From positions 1 to 21,277 of the forward strand of contig JXUT01148207.1 in assembly GCA_000934455.1 (NCBI GenBank): 21,277 bases of DNA. Direction: 5' to 3'. Positions 9,173 to 19,960 of this stretch are shown one piece after another. The notes beneath the pieces were generated by a model that searched no databases, was not told where the DNA came from, and worked only from the letters and a program-made list of their open reading frames with translations. The translations under genes and the position numbers were made by a program. Origin of the DNA: Apostichopus parvimensis (taxonomy: Eukaryota; Echinodermata; Holothuroidea; Aspidochirotida; Stichopodidae). Each line of letters opens with the position of its first letter. Position 1 is the first letter of the stretch.

Positions 9173-10411
9173 ATGACATGACATAACTTGGCAGGTCATC
9201 AATATTTTCTACTTTGCTTATTGAAAAATACAGAGTTTTATTGACCACTTTATTTGTAGAAGATGCTGACAATTTCAAAGTGTCTGCTTAAAAACCAAAG
9301 ACACCCACCCGTCCGCCTCGTTAATTTGACTATTGGCACGCATGCTGAAATATCAACGGCTTTTGTTTACGTTACAATATCAATTAAACACTTGAAAGAG
9401 AAAACGATTCCCCTTTTCACTTATGGATAGTCAAAACAATTTACTGAGAGAGCAGAATTTTGTACAACTCAATGCCGGGCAAGACCTGATGGTGTTTCAC
9501 CTAAAAATTTTGAGCAAATTTTAGTCAAACACATTTTCTGAGAATTAATTCTATGTACTGGGTTATTGTACTTTGTGAAATGGCTTCAAGTCAAACTAAT
9601 ACATCAATATTTGGCCATGTTTGAATCTACAAGAGTTCCCTCTAATAATGGAATACAAAAAAAACAATGCTGGTTTGGGGATTTTACGAGCGACGACACT
9701 TACCTGTCTTTAATCTACATATATATGCACTTTGTCATCTACCTAGACTATGCGAATGGAAACGCTCGGGCACACAGCGCCCCCTACACAGGGTATAATT
9801 TATCCGGTATCGCATCACAACATACTATTCCATACATGACAACGTTCAATGCACAGAGATGTATAGCAGTTTCTGTACACAGGAACCATAGTGGTTTACA
9901 AGAGAAAATGGTCAAAGCCCTTCAAAACTGCTACGCAAAATTTGAACGCTAAATTATTCCCTGCTATATCCCACAGACATCCTGAACACTGCCCTCTATC
10001 TTCTCCTTCCAGATTTACCACTACTTGTTTTGGCTGCGACCTTTTCATCCGGGGAAATTCCACTTCATTCTCGATTACGATAAAACTTTTAATTTGCCCA
10101 ATTTCTTTTATTTGCATGTATTGGTGTCAGAATTTGTGCCCGCATCAAAATTCGACTAAGTATCGGATGGATGAAAGGTGGGCACATACTTGGTAGATTT
10201 TTACGAAGATTCGCGAACAAGATAAAGAATTCCACATAAATGTTAGACAACTTGTCATTTACACATGTTAAAAATGAGGGAGGGTCAGTCACAGGAAACG
10301 ACTGGTCGCTAAGGAAGTACATGTGTTGAAATGGTGTTCTCTATAGACACGGTAGGGTGAGGTTGTGAGAAGACAGGTAAGCTAGAAAGTAACATGAATA
10401 TTAGAGAGTTG
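9173..10411. other. Non-coding stretch without recognised features
   Basis: No gene, RNA or repeat family could be assigned. The frames at 9566-9952, 9891-10196, 9896-10117 and 10089-10322 overlap one another and have no recognisable domains or convincing splice context. Confidence 0.45.
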
Positions 10412-10767
10412 TTAAAGGGAGTGAAGACTCACGCACAAAGAAACGTCGGATGCCGGTAGTCTGACCTAGTTTCGAATGAGGTGTAACAGAAGTGTTAGAC
10501 ACCACCATCGATCCCAGAAAATACACACACACAGCTTGCTACTGTCGGTAATTAGACACTAGTGTACAGTCAATACATGCAGCTACGGTCAATACCCACA
10601 ACACAGTGTACATATAACGATGGACCAGATAAAAGATAACAAGGTATCATGTTTCATTACTGTCTGCATTTTGTAGCGACAAGAAAAAAACTTCACTTGC
10701 AAGCAACAGACAGTTAACTTTTTCAGAGGGTGGCAGGTGGTGTGGGGTGAGTCTTCAATGCCTTTAA
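10412..10767 (-). mobile_element. MITE family A, intact ends, TTAA target duplication
   Basis: The element spans 10416-10763 (348 bp) with TTAA at 10412-10415 and 10764-10767. Its ends are inverted repeats AGGGAGTGAAGACTC (10416-10430) and, from the other side, AGGCATTGAAGACTC (10749-10763), matching at 13 of 15 positions. It has no coding capacity. The part 10568-10763 returns inverted at 20665-20876, with one indel of about 16 bp and few substitutions. The other end matches window bases 1-29. TTAA duplications occur in piggyBac and Kolobok elements; the purine (AGG) start fits my recollection of Kolobok better than piggyBac (CCC), but no transposase is present to decide. Confidence 0.85.
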
Positions 10768-12862
10768 ATAGTCTTTTTGTAGAGAAATGCCACCAACAAC
10801 TTTCACCTCTGTATGTGACAGACATGGTCTCCTTTCAGAGAGGCCAGAATAGAAGTAAGGATTCTGCTAGAGCAGAAGGACAGTGAAAAGTTGTTCGAAT
10901 TTACAACAACTTACAGTATGTTTATATTATCAACCTTGTTTCAACAATAACTCATGCTTTGAAACAAATCACATGTACCTCTACCCTTTCTTACTTCCTC
11001 TGTAGCACATAAATCAAGAGAATCAGTCCCTGCCATTGATAAACGATAGGTAGCTACTGCCTAGTATTAGGTGACACCAAACATTTACAATTCAGACTTT
11101 TTCCTCATTCCTACTTCTATTCTTGTTTTCACTATCCACTCTCACTCTCTCTCTCTGTAGCAATCACTCACTGTGCTGTAAATATAAAGGCCTGTTTGAC
11201 AGCATACCATCCATGTAAACAATCTTTTTTCCCTGAGAACAGAAACTCAACACTGCAGTGCCATCTAAACACAATGATGCTCTGAAGAGAAAAATGAATG
11301 TTGGAGATTTAAATAAGCCGGTTTACTGTTACAGAGGTCTAGTCTATTACCATGACAAAGGTTTCAGATTTAAAGTGACCTTCATGAGCGTAAAATAATG
11401 CAATGTTCACTGAAAGACAAAAGCTGATTTCAAATATGTTCTTAAATTCTCTAACGATTGTTTCCCAAAACTATGCTAAAAAATCAATCCGACCAGAATG
11501 TCATAAATTAATTTGTGCTTTTCTCACGACAACCGCTATCGATCACATTCTGATCGTAGAAAATCCAGGCAAGTTTGACCTGGAGAATAATCGGTCACTG
11601 AAACTCAAAAAGTCAGACACAAATGAACACTGTAGATCTGGTAAACTGTCAGTGCATACTTCCAACGTACCCATGGTAATAAAAAATATACCTTGTGATA
11701 AAGACATTGAGGTAACCCAACTTTCACAATTGTTGATAACCTAATACACAGCAATGCACTGTAAAGTAACTTCCGTGCACAGTGATCGGAAGTACTGTAA
11801 TCAATCACAGAGCGCAAACAGTGCTAAAGAGGCTATCATTTCACTCTAATGTGAGAGTGCTATGGTGTGTATGATGACAGATGAGCGGGTAGCAGAGTGA
11901 ATAGCGCCTTTTGACCACTGGTCCACATGTTGTATAATTTCTGTCATCAACGTCTGTACAACGTTTTTACTGTAGTGCCTCTAGTATCAAAGGAAAAACA
12001 TGAAGTTTTTTAACCGATTAGTCACATGGAGCGAATGTAAAACTTATTGTAAGAAACCCTGAAAGTTACTTTCAATCACCTATGGTCATTCATAGCATAC
12101 TGTACATATTATACACATCATTCTTCTTGTTTACCTTTGTTTGACTTATTAATAAGAATTAATAGCCTATTTCCCATTGTTTGTGAAAACAAAAGAATAG
12201 GCATTTCATTGCTCATGATCATTTAAAGGTACACAATGCATACGAGAGACAAATTATTTAATTTAATGGTTTCATTATTTTAATCCTTTTGAAAGTTCTG
12301 TAAAATTGGTATAGAGGTGCAGAAGATATCGACAAGGTCCCTCTGATGATAGAAAACAGTATCATTATTATGAATAACAATTTTCCACCGTAAACTGAAA
12401 ATGTAGGTCACCATTTTAGATTTTGCTAACATAATGACTTGATGTAGCTTGACAGTAACGGCTTTATATTAATTCTAGAAAATTGATGCATGATGAAATC
12501 ATGAAACTTTATCATGTTAGAAACTGATTTCCAAGAAATTTTCTGGTTTATCCCTCAGGCAACCGTTTAACGATTCTCCGAATGGCAAAGATAATTTTTC
12601 AACCAAATCGCTGCTTTGAACCATAGACTGCTGTTTTCATTAAATCAAAGTTAGATTGTTTGAGTGGCTCCAACTAGCCGTCATTCAGATATCGACAAAA
12701 ATATTCTCAAGAATCAATATCATTGTAAGACAAGAATTTACAGTATGTCTTTTAACACCAATGGTAATTTGAAAATGCCGTTTTTTCTTTCTTTTACCAA
12801 CAAATGGTAATTAGTAAGGTCAGTAATTATCCCATTTGGATTAAATTTTCTTTGCAGAGCCA
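10768..12862. other. Stretch without recognised genes
   Basis: The longest frame, 11403-11744 (plus, 113 codons), has no family resemblance I can name and no clear splice sites. A TTAA-AGGTAC sequence at about 12224-12233 could be one end of another TTAA element, but no matching far end was found. Otherwise this is AT-rich sequence. Confidence 0.45.
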
Positions 12863-12901
12863 CTCCCTCCCCCACCCCCTCCTTCCCCCTTCTCCCTCCC
12901 C
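12863..12901 (-). repeat. C-rich tract, G-quadruplex-type on the minus strand
   Basis: The plus strand is nearly all C with T, giving several G runs of three to five on the minus strand with short purine loops. It follows an acceptor-like TTTTCTTTGCAG (about 12846-12857, plus strand), but the sequence after it is not coding-like. Confidence 0.6.
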
Positions 12902-14085
12902 ACATTTCCATTTGCTACTTACAGCCTACTGTATATCCATATACATGTATATATTTACACAGTAAATTTAAAAGTATTCCAATTTTTTGCTTTGATTTTT
13001 ACATTTATACTGGAATATAATCAACCTCGCTAATTCCAAACAAGGCATGTTATTATCTCATATTATTTGCAAATTATAACACCAAAAACAATGGGAAAAG
13101 ACATTTAATGTATAAACAAAAATATCAGAGGTCTCATTTAAAATAACGAATTTTACCATACATTTACTTCAAGCCCTTCTTTTGATTGCTCATTTTGAAG
13201 GTAATATGTTGCTTTAAGCCTCTAGTCTATTGAGCAGGAAGTATGCTACCCACAGTGTATAAGTATAGTCAAGTCTTCCCATCGCAATAAACATGGCACA
13301 CTTCATTAGAATAAGAATACTTTCTTAATATAACATCGAGTCATATCATTTCCTTTCATCGGTAAAACACACACAAAGACAAGAAACAAAACAAAACTCA
13401 CAAATCACTGACAGAATAGAACATCTGATGTTAAAGTGATATACTGTATCTTCAAGCAACGTCTTTAGATATATCCCAAACCCTAACAAGCATTTACGAG
13501 TGACTACATTAGCTTTACAAATCTCCTCCCTAAATCGGAAAGTATGTTTAAATGGAGCTGTGCGCACATCATGATCTGACAATGTTCCAACTCCTCAGTA
13601 AAAACTGAAAGATTACAAACGGTTGTGAAAGATTCAAACAGATTATTTTCCGTGTCGAAAACATGTTCTGAGCACTTTGAGGCGTTAGAATGAGAAGGTA
13701 GATTATTGATCATTTGTCATCTGGTCATATAGAGGGTGAACAGCGCTAAAAAGATTACCAGTTCACTCAAGGCACAGTAGAGGGAGAGAAAGTGCTGAGG
13801 TTGTGATGAGACGTGTAAGGACAAAGTAAAACCATCATGCAAAATGTACTGTTTTCTTCTAGTAAATGCAAAATGATTGGTTATGAAAAAAAAAAATTAT
13901 TCTTAAACTTGGTCTCTTTATGTTCTTCTTTATCAATATTTATTTATGTATTTTTGGATTTATTTTCATTTATTTTGCACTATCCAAATTGCACAGTATG
14001 AACTCAATGTTATTCACTACTACAGATCAAAATTCCATCCTAAATTATACATATAATCATAATAATTATAATACAAATAAATAAT
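12902..14085. other. AT-rich stretch without recognised genes
   Basis: No gene is seen. The segment 13800-13819 shares 19 of 20 bases with 7617-7636. ATTTATTT-type simple sequence occurs near 13930-13975. The frames 13346-13582 and 13504-13713 (minus) overlap and have no domain. Confidence 0.45.
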
Positions 14086-14625
14086 AATAATAATAATGGC
14101 AGCCATAGCACTCACTTCTATAGAAACTATATGCAGTGGCACTTTACAAAAAACACAACCACACCCTAAAACAGTTCTAGTGAAATGCACCCCTCCTCCC
14201 CCCCCCCCCCAGGAACAGATGTGTTTTAAGTTTGCTCGTGAAGGAAAGTACACGACTGAATTTCAGTGGGTATTAAAGCTGTTCCACTCCCTCGGACCTG
14301 GCACAGAAAAAGCCTGATCACCGAAAGTCTTCGCCCTAGTTCTCACAACGATGTACTTAGTGCCAGACCTAAGAGAATACCCCACTTTCCTATTTTAATC
14401 AAATAATTAGTCAAATATTTAGGAGCTTGGCCATTGACACATTTATATGACATGCAGAAACAAAGAATTCATTAATTAATAATGAATCAGTGTTCCTTTC
14501 ATAGCACATATTTTATTCCGGTGGGTGAGTGTCTTTGTCAATTTGTCACTAATCTTCAAAGCGAAGATCCTGTTGGAGACTGTTACTTCAGCAGTTCGAT
14601 CGTACAGTCTCAAAAATTTCGCTTT
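14086..14625 (-). mobile_element. LINE reverse-transcriptase C-terminal remnant, broken frames, minus strand
   Basis: Read on the minus strand, pieces in different frames line up with the C-terminal end of non-LTR retrotransposon ORF2: LRLYDRTAEV (near 14600), NGQAPKYL (near 14420), then RSGTKYIVVRTRAKTFGD and QAFSVPGPREWNS (about 14360-14270), and SKLKTHLF (near 14225). These match the usual order of cysteine-poor RT tails (NGLAPxYL, RTRxKTFGDRAFSxxAPxxWNSLP, FKxxLKTHLF). A C13 run (14198-14210 plus) and a stop interrupt the frame. The copy ends in a TTA-type repeat at 14086-14096, expected for the 3' tail of such elements. It is 5'-truncated. CR1/L2-type is likely but not proven. Confidence 0.72.
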
Positions 14626-15241
14626 ATACAAATAATGAAAGAAAATAGTTGGAAGAATCAAGAATATTTCCTCTAAAAGAATGTAATTATAAATTAATGT
14701 CAAAATCTGTCTGTCCTGTGGAGGCAATTTTGACCAATTTTTAACTTAGGGAGTATTTAATTGTTTAACTAGTTATGGTTAATTTGATAGACAGAAATTT
14801 GAATATCTGATGGCGTCCTCTCATCTGGTCAATTGAAATATGAGTTTTGGGTGAAATGTGACAGCCTGGGTTTGCAAAAAAACTACGGGAAACACACGGT
14901 TGCATTAAATGCACAAATATAATTACACGGTTGTTTAACATTGTAAAGACTGCCCGTGAGAAAATCACGGAAGAGAAAGCACATTTTCTTGTTTTCAGTT
15001 TCAAATTTCATCTCTAAATGAAACAGTCATGTTTGTGAATAGCACTTTGATTTTAAGTCACATATATGACAGGAACAAAGAAATCTGAATTTGAAGAATT
15101 TCAAATTTATCAATTTTTTTTTTCATTATCATTTCTTTATACTTTTAGTTTTCCTTAATGACAGCAAACATTACAGTACAGGTTTTTGAAAACCTACAGA
15201 GCTCAATAATATTTGCTGAGAATAAGAAGTAACATTTTGTT
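14626..15241. other. Stretch between two LINE remnants
   Basis: No gene is seen. The frame 14765-15004 (minus) has no domain. Some of this may be unrecognised 5' sequence of either LINE copy, but I find no reverse-transcriptase motif. Confidence 0.4.
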
Positions 15242-15714
15242 CAGAACTGTGTTGCTAGACTACTTAAAGATCTTCACTGGCTTAGAATTGCGGACAGAAT
15301 CAATTATAAAATTCTTGTCCTTGTGTTCAAAGCAAGGAATGGTTTAGCCCCAGTTTACCTACTGTACAAGACCTTCTCCAAGAATACACACCTAGCAGGG
15401 TGCTTCGCTCAAGCGTACAACATATGCTATCTGTTCCTACTGTTCGCACTTCCACCTATGGGGAACGTTGCTTGCTAGATCTGCTCCACAGCTCTGGAAC
15501 AGTCTCCCCTTACATCTGCAAAAACAATCCAGCATGTGTCAACTTTCCAGAAAGAACTCAAGATGTTCTTATTCATGAATGCGTATCCATTTCTTTGATA
15601 ACTGTTGTGTCCATTTTGGGTACTTTGCTCCTGCAGCGCTTCTGAGCAGTTTTTTTAACTGGATAAAAGCACTTTACAAATTCTTATATTATTATCATTT
15701 ATTATTATTATTTT
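15242..15714 (+). mobile_element. LINE reverse-transcriptase C-terminal remnant, plus strand
   Basis: Three frames together give the standard ORF2 tail: QNCVARLL and KDLHWLRIADRINYKILVLV with KARNGLAPVYL (15242-15360), RTSTYGERC (about 15447-15474), then SAPQLWNSLPLHLQ (about 15480-15520) and STFQKELKMFLF (about 15538-15576). At least two frameshifts break it. The end KALYKF followed by ATT repeats (15688-15714) is the usual 3' tail of this type. The copy is 5'-truncated. The frame 15400-15645 is one of the broken pieces and not a gene. CR1/L2-like type is an inference. Confidence 0.82.
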
Positions 15715-16390
15715 AATAGCGTCTATATTAATGTTAGGTGCAAATATCATGCAGATTCATATACTGACCATTTGGTAACCGCTTTAATATCACACATGTG
15801 TTTATGTTCTTAATAATATCCACTGGCAGAAAAATTCAACTGCTTTATTTCCTCTCCTGGCAAACAGCAACATTCTTTCATTTAGCCAGTAAATAGCCTC
15901 GATATCAAAGAACCGAGTTCACAGTGCAAGTCAGGTATTAATTTGTCTTTCCAACTACTGGTGGTATGAAGCTATTGGGAGAAGGAATCAAAAAATTATA
16001 CCAACAAACAAGACATCAATTGATGCAGAAGAGGAGGAGATGTCCAGGAACTGTGTAACACAGTATGACATCAATTATGTAAATATATATCTGTCAAAGA
16101 AAATATTGCATACCACACACAGTCCAGGCCAGGTCAACAGAAGGCAATTGGGAATGATTGCATACCACCGATTCCACAGCTTTGGGTTAACTAGAATCTA
16201 GTATAAATACTGTAAGACCTGGGAATGAAGGTTCTGCCAATATTATTGGATGTGGAGTTATCTCAGAATCCACTAGTAGTTACAATGAACTGAACACACA
16301 TTTTGGAATGTAGTGCAATTAAAATCATGATAGAACCGTATTAAACCTGTATCAGTTTTGCATTGACTTTGCTACTGTCGGTTGGTAACC
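15715..16390. other. Stretch without recognised features
   Basis: No gene, RNA or repeat was recognised on either strand. Confidence 0.45.
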
Positions 16391-16589
16391 ATACTGGATT
16401 ATGATTTAAAGGTTGATCTCACAACATGCATGGTTTGTTATATTAATCCACCATACTGGACTAAAGGTAAATCTATGATGAAAAGGTACGTCTAACAACA
16501 TGCATGGTTTTGTTATATAAATCCACCACACTGGATTACGATGAAAGGTACATCTAACAACATGCATGGTTTGTTATATTAATCCACCA
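16391..16589 (+). repeat. Three tandem copies of a 62-75 bp unit
   Basis: Copies lie at 16391-16452 (62 bp), 16453-16527 (75 bp) and 16528-16589 (62 bp). Each begins AYACTGGA, carries ACAACATGCATGGTTT and ends in ATCCACC. The middle copy is longer because of a small internal duplication (CTAAAGGTAAATCTA then AAAAGGTACGTCTA). TGCATG... gives a short palindrome in each. Confidence 0.9.
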
Positions 16590-16928
16590 AAATTAGACCA
16601 GAAACAATCAAACAGGCACAAAATACAGATTACACTAAAAAGCGTGTGGGACAAAATATTTCTGTAATTGCACTAACACAGTACTGTTGCTTGTTCAGTT
16701 GTATCCACATGTATATAAATTAGATTTGCAGGGTTTCGTCTACCAATTCCCCTCCCCCTTCTCCTAATACCCCATACGTCCTTCGCCTCTAAATACTTCA
16801 TTACCGTGATCACATTCACGATCAAAAGAAAGAAAATCTCTCAGCAGAGAACAAAGACAAAGAACTTGATGACAGCGATGACTGGATGTTAAAAATCAAC
16901 AGCCTGTCAAGGTTGTACATACAATTAA
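16590..16928. other. Stretch without recognised features
   Basis: No gene is seen. A C/T-rich segment lies at about 16747-16766. Confidence 0.45.
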
Positions 16929-17180
16929 TTAAAGGTAGTCAGTATAGGCCCCACATTATAGCTTGCTATAATTGCTAAAAGTTTTCAAAAAGTAATTTCC
17001 TGGAGGTCTTTACTCTCCAAATTGTTCTCAGACATTTTTAAGGAACACACAAGATGACTGAATGTCCCAGTGAAGAAAATTTCCTTGAAGGTTGTAATAA
17101 AAACTGTTTAAGAATTTTGACCAAAGGTGACCATATTTGAATATCTAGGCATATTTGAGGCCAATACAGCATACCTTGAA
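16929..17180. mobile_element. MITE family B, TTAA-type
   Basis: The element spans 16933-17176 (244 bp). Left end AGGTAGTCAGTATAGGCC matches the reverse complement of the right end, AGGTATGCTGTATTGGCC, at 14 of 18 positions. TTAA lies to the left (16929-16932) and a degraded TGAA to the right (17177-17180). The right part, 17055-17176, recurs at 20871-20992 at equal length (122 bp) with about ten differences. No coding capacity. The frame 17145-17342 overlaps its end and is not a gene. Confidence 0.78.
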
Positions 17181-18580
17181 TTTATAGCAAATCAACAGGC
17201 TAAGCATTTTTCTCATATTCTGAGACACTGCCACAGTAATGACAACTCTTTCCTTTCCCGAGGGATGTACAATATACATATATTTAATAAATGAGCTACA
17301 TTTAAGAGGATGAAAAATGATAAAAGATTCCAAACATTTCATCCAGTATTTAATGAATCTTCATATCCACCATTTTTAGACAGATCTCAGTTTGAAAATA
17401 ATTGTCTGCTGCATTGTCTTGAAATATATATATACCTTTTTTGTCTCCTCAAATTACGAGTCCTTTAGGGATGTGAACACTTGACCTGTATCTCGAGGAT
17501 CCACAGTAATATGTCTTTGTTCAACTACGTCCACAGGGCTGAGTAGTACATGCATAATTGTGTATAGCAGGGCATGTGAAATATATTAATGTTTAACTGG
17601 AGAGAGAAGATATCAAAAAAAATTTAAATGCTATATCTGCTCTAGTCAATGCCCGCAAGTACTATTCAAATATCAGATGACGTCCTGAACAAAGGATTTT
17701 TGGCAGGTATGGGGGGAAGGAGATATGCCCTACTCGTAAATCTATATCCATCATGTTAAATTTACATTTTTAATTTGCATACTGTTCACATCGAGAGTTC
17801 GAGACCACTTCATGTCATTAAAGCCAAGTTGCGCCATCTGCCGATAGACGCGGTCCATTCCGCTAACTTGTACAAAGGAAACATTCACATGCTGGCGAAA
17901 TTAATTCTAATTTTATAGAAGTAATTTTACAGGAGAAAATTTAACTTTGGCAATAATTATACATCATCCCTCTACTTTTCTATTAATCTTCTTTTTTGGG
18001 GGCGGGGGAGGGGAATGGAGGAGGGAGAGGGAGGGGGAGTACAGTCCTAAGAAGTATTTTAATACCTGTTTTTTTATCATTCCATACTAATCTACATCTG
18101 TACATTCTGTTTTCCTATTCAAAAACATCCCAAATTATGTGTAAGTTCAGAATCTTGAAAGGATTTGCATGATTACTAAGTTTGCAATAAAATATTAACA
18201 TAACTATCACTTTCTTTCACTCAGTATGTACGTGAGAGAGTTAATTTTGTTAAATTAATTTTGGTCAATGTCAATTAAAAAGAACTATTCATATTATATG
18301 TAAAGCTTCTTGCCATACAAAGGTGGAGTTAAGTGGCAAAAGGGGGTAGGAGGGTGGCAAACAAACAACAATATGAACATGATAAACAGTCATTTAAAGT
18401 AGACTTTATTCTAACCTACTACTTAATTACCTTCTTGACCAATGACAGGATTCTAACCATGTATGCTCTGTACAATACTGTAACTCTCAAACTTGTAGGA
18501 AACACGTCAAGATTTGTTTTTTGCCATTATCTGACCATATTTACTGCATAAATAGCTAAGCCTTGCTTTTAGGCTTTAAT
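17181..18580. other. Stretch with a G-rich tract, no genes recognised
   Basis: Apart from the G-quadruplex-type tract at 17998-18037 I see AT-rich non-coding sequence. GTTCGAGACC at about 17797-17806 resembles a tRNA B box but has no matching A box or cloverleaf. The frame 18333-18551 has no domain. Confidence 0.45.
17998..18037 (+). repeat. G-quadruplex-type tract
   Basis: At least six runs of three or more G (5, 5, 4, 3, 3 and 5) are separated by one to several bases on the plus strand, meeting the usual four-run, short-loop pattern. Confidence 0.8.
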
Positions 18581-18893
18581 TTCAAGGTCATCAGTACAGC
18601 CTCAAAATATGCTAGAACTTCGGAGACTGGTCATCCATGATCAAATTTTAACAAGTATTTAGGCTGCCACTCTGAATGAAGCTATCCACAACCGAAATAT
18701 TTAATCGTCTATTTAAACTCTATAAAATAAAATTTAAATTTTATTTTATTTTTATTTTATTTAAACTCTCCTCAGTGTCTGGGAATAAAAGTAGAAGAAT
18801 CAGAACCTCATGGAATGTACAGTTTTTTTTTTTTTATACTTCTAGCAATTTTTAGCATGTTAAAATTTGAGGCCAATAACCGACGACCTTTAA
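18581..18893. mobile_element. TTAA-type MITE family D with central AT palindrome
   Basis: The element spans 18585-18889 (305 bp). The left end AGGTCATCAGTACAGCCTC and the reverse complement of the right end AGGTCGTCGGTTATTGGCC share most positions, and both continue into CTCAAA and later GCTAGAA. Flanks are TTCA (18581-18584, one change from TTAA) and TTAA (18890-18893). The right end GAGGCCAATA...ACCT resembles that of family B. A 28-bp perfect palindrome (18722-18749) sits at the element's centre. T13 lies at 18823-18835. No coding capacity. Confidence 0.68.
18722..18749. repeat. Perfect 28-bp AT palindrome flanked by direct repeats
   Basis: The sequence from 18722 to 18749 reads the same on both strands and contains only A and T (centre ATTTAAAT). 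The 11-bp direct repeat ATTTAAACTCT lies on both sides (about 18711-18721 and 18759-18769). Confidence 0.9.
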
Positions 18894-19498
18894 GTCTTCG
18901 GTTGCCACAGATTATACCACAGTAATTCACATACCATATATACCCCAGGAATGCTAGAACAGGAACCATGGAATAAACAAGGTTCACTGGAGCCTATGAG
19001 GGGCCTTTTCAGCTATTCTCATGGTGTTTTCATAATCCCCACACAAAAGACAGCCTAAGCAATTTACTGAGTCAACAATGCTCAGGTATCCCCTATTCAA
19101 AGCTCAACAGAGGTGTTTGTCAGTTATCAGCAGAATATATAATACAACTTGGGCCTGATACAGTACTGTGCTGTATACATCACAGCACATTACATGTAGC
19201 TGAATGCAATTCATTTCTAAGTAATCATCTAAGCTTGTATAACTGTCTTGTTGTTATCTCCTTGCATTTTACAATCACAAATAATTCTGGCATTGTTCTA
19301 TGGTACAAAGAATGTCATCCTTCTGCATGCTCTGGGCAAGGTCTTGAACCCAGGTCATACCGACAATAAAAACTGCTGTCTAGATTTGATAGCAGAGAGG
19401 TCACAAAGGTTTGACAGGGGGACTGGGTAGCACTAGTGGGGCATCTTTGTCATAGGGGAGCAGGCTTGAAAAATTAATACTGCAAACAATGGGTCAGC
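18894..19498. other. Stretch without recognised genes
   Basis: The minus strand carries GGTTCAAGACC (19340-19350), a match to the polymerase III B-box consensus, but no A box or tRNA-like fold was found. The frame 19248-19430 has no domain. Confidence 0.45.
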
Positions 19499-19960
19499 AT
19501 TCTTGCAGGATGAGAATTCACCCCTCTCTTTCCTTATCTTCCCCTTCCTCATTCCTCTCCTTCCTCATCCCTCCCCTTCCTCATCCTTCCTCATCCTCAT
19601 CCTCCCCTTATTCATCCGTATTCTTGCAGGATGAGAATTCACCCCTCTCTTTCCTCATCTTCCCCTTCCTCATTTCTCTCCTTCCTCATCCCTCCCCTTC
19701 CTCATCCTCCCCTCCCTCTCCTTCCTCATCCTTCCCTTCCTCTTCTCCATCTTCCCCTTCCTCATCCCTCCCCTTCCTCTTCCCTCCTTCCTCTTCCTCC
19801 CCTTCCTCATCCTTCACTTCCTCTTCTCCATCTTCCCCTTCCTCTCCTTCCTCATCCCTCCCCTTCCTCATCCTCCCCTTCCTCCCCTTCCTCATCCTCC
19901 CCTTCCTCCCCTTCCACATCCCCCCTTCCTCATCTTCATCTTCCTCATTCTCCCCTTCCT
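19499..19960 (+). repeat. CT-rich minisatellite with a 121-bp duplication
   Basis: A unit beginning ATTCTTGCAGGATGAGAATT at 19499 recurs at 19620, and the first 88 bases of each copy differ at only two positions. After that an irregular array of CTTCCTCAT, CCCCTTCCTC and related units runs to 19960. The plus strand is almost all pyrimidine, so the minus strand is polypurine, a type that can form triplex DNA. The serine/proline-rich frames (19489-19992, 19631-20035) and the glutamate/glycine-rich minus frame are translations of this array, not genes. Confidence 0.92.

Noticed and set aside
11403..11744. 113-codon plus-strand frame with near-average composition
   Set aside because: No recognisable family, no splice or promoter context, and no sign of a neighbouring coding exon; kept only as a mention in the stretch entry.
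11890..11905. A-box-like TAGCAGAGTGAATAGC, suggesting a tRNA-derived SINE head
   Set aside because: No B box follows at a suitable distance.
12846..12870. Good acceptor-like sequence TTTTCTTTGCAG on the plus strand
   Set aside because: The sequence after it is a C-rich tract with no coding character or similarity.
12224..13218. TTAA-AGGTAC at one end and GCTTTAAGCC at the other as a possible larger TTAA element
   Set aside because: The two ends do not form an inverted repeat beyond a few bases.
16391..16589. Possible CRISPR-like repeat array
   Set aside because: The units are tandem without spacers, only three in number, and the DNA is eukaryotic in character.
19340..19350. Polymerase III B-box match GGTTCAAGACC on the minus strand, suggesting a tRNA or SINE
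   Set aside because: No A box at the expected upstream spacing and no cloverleaf arms could be drawn.
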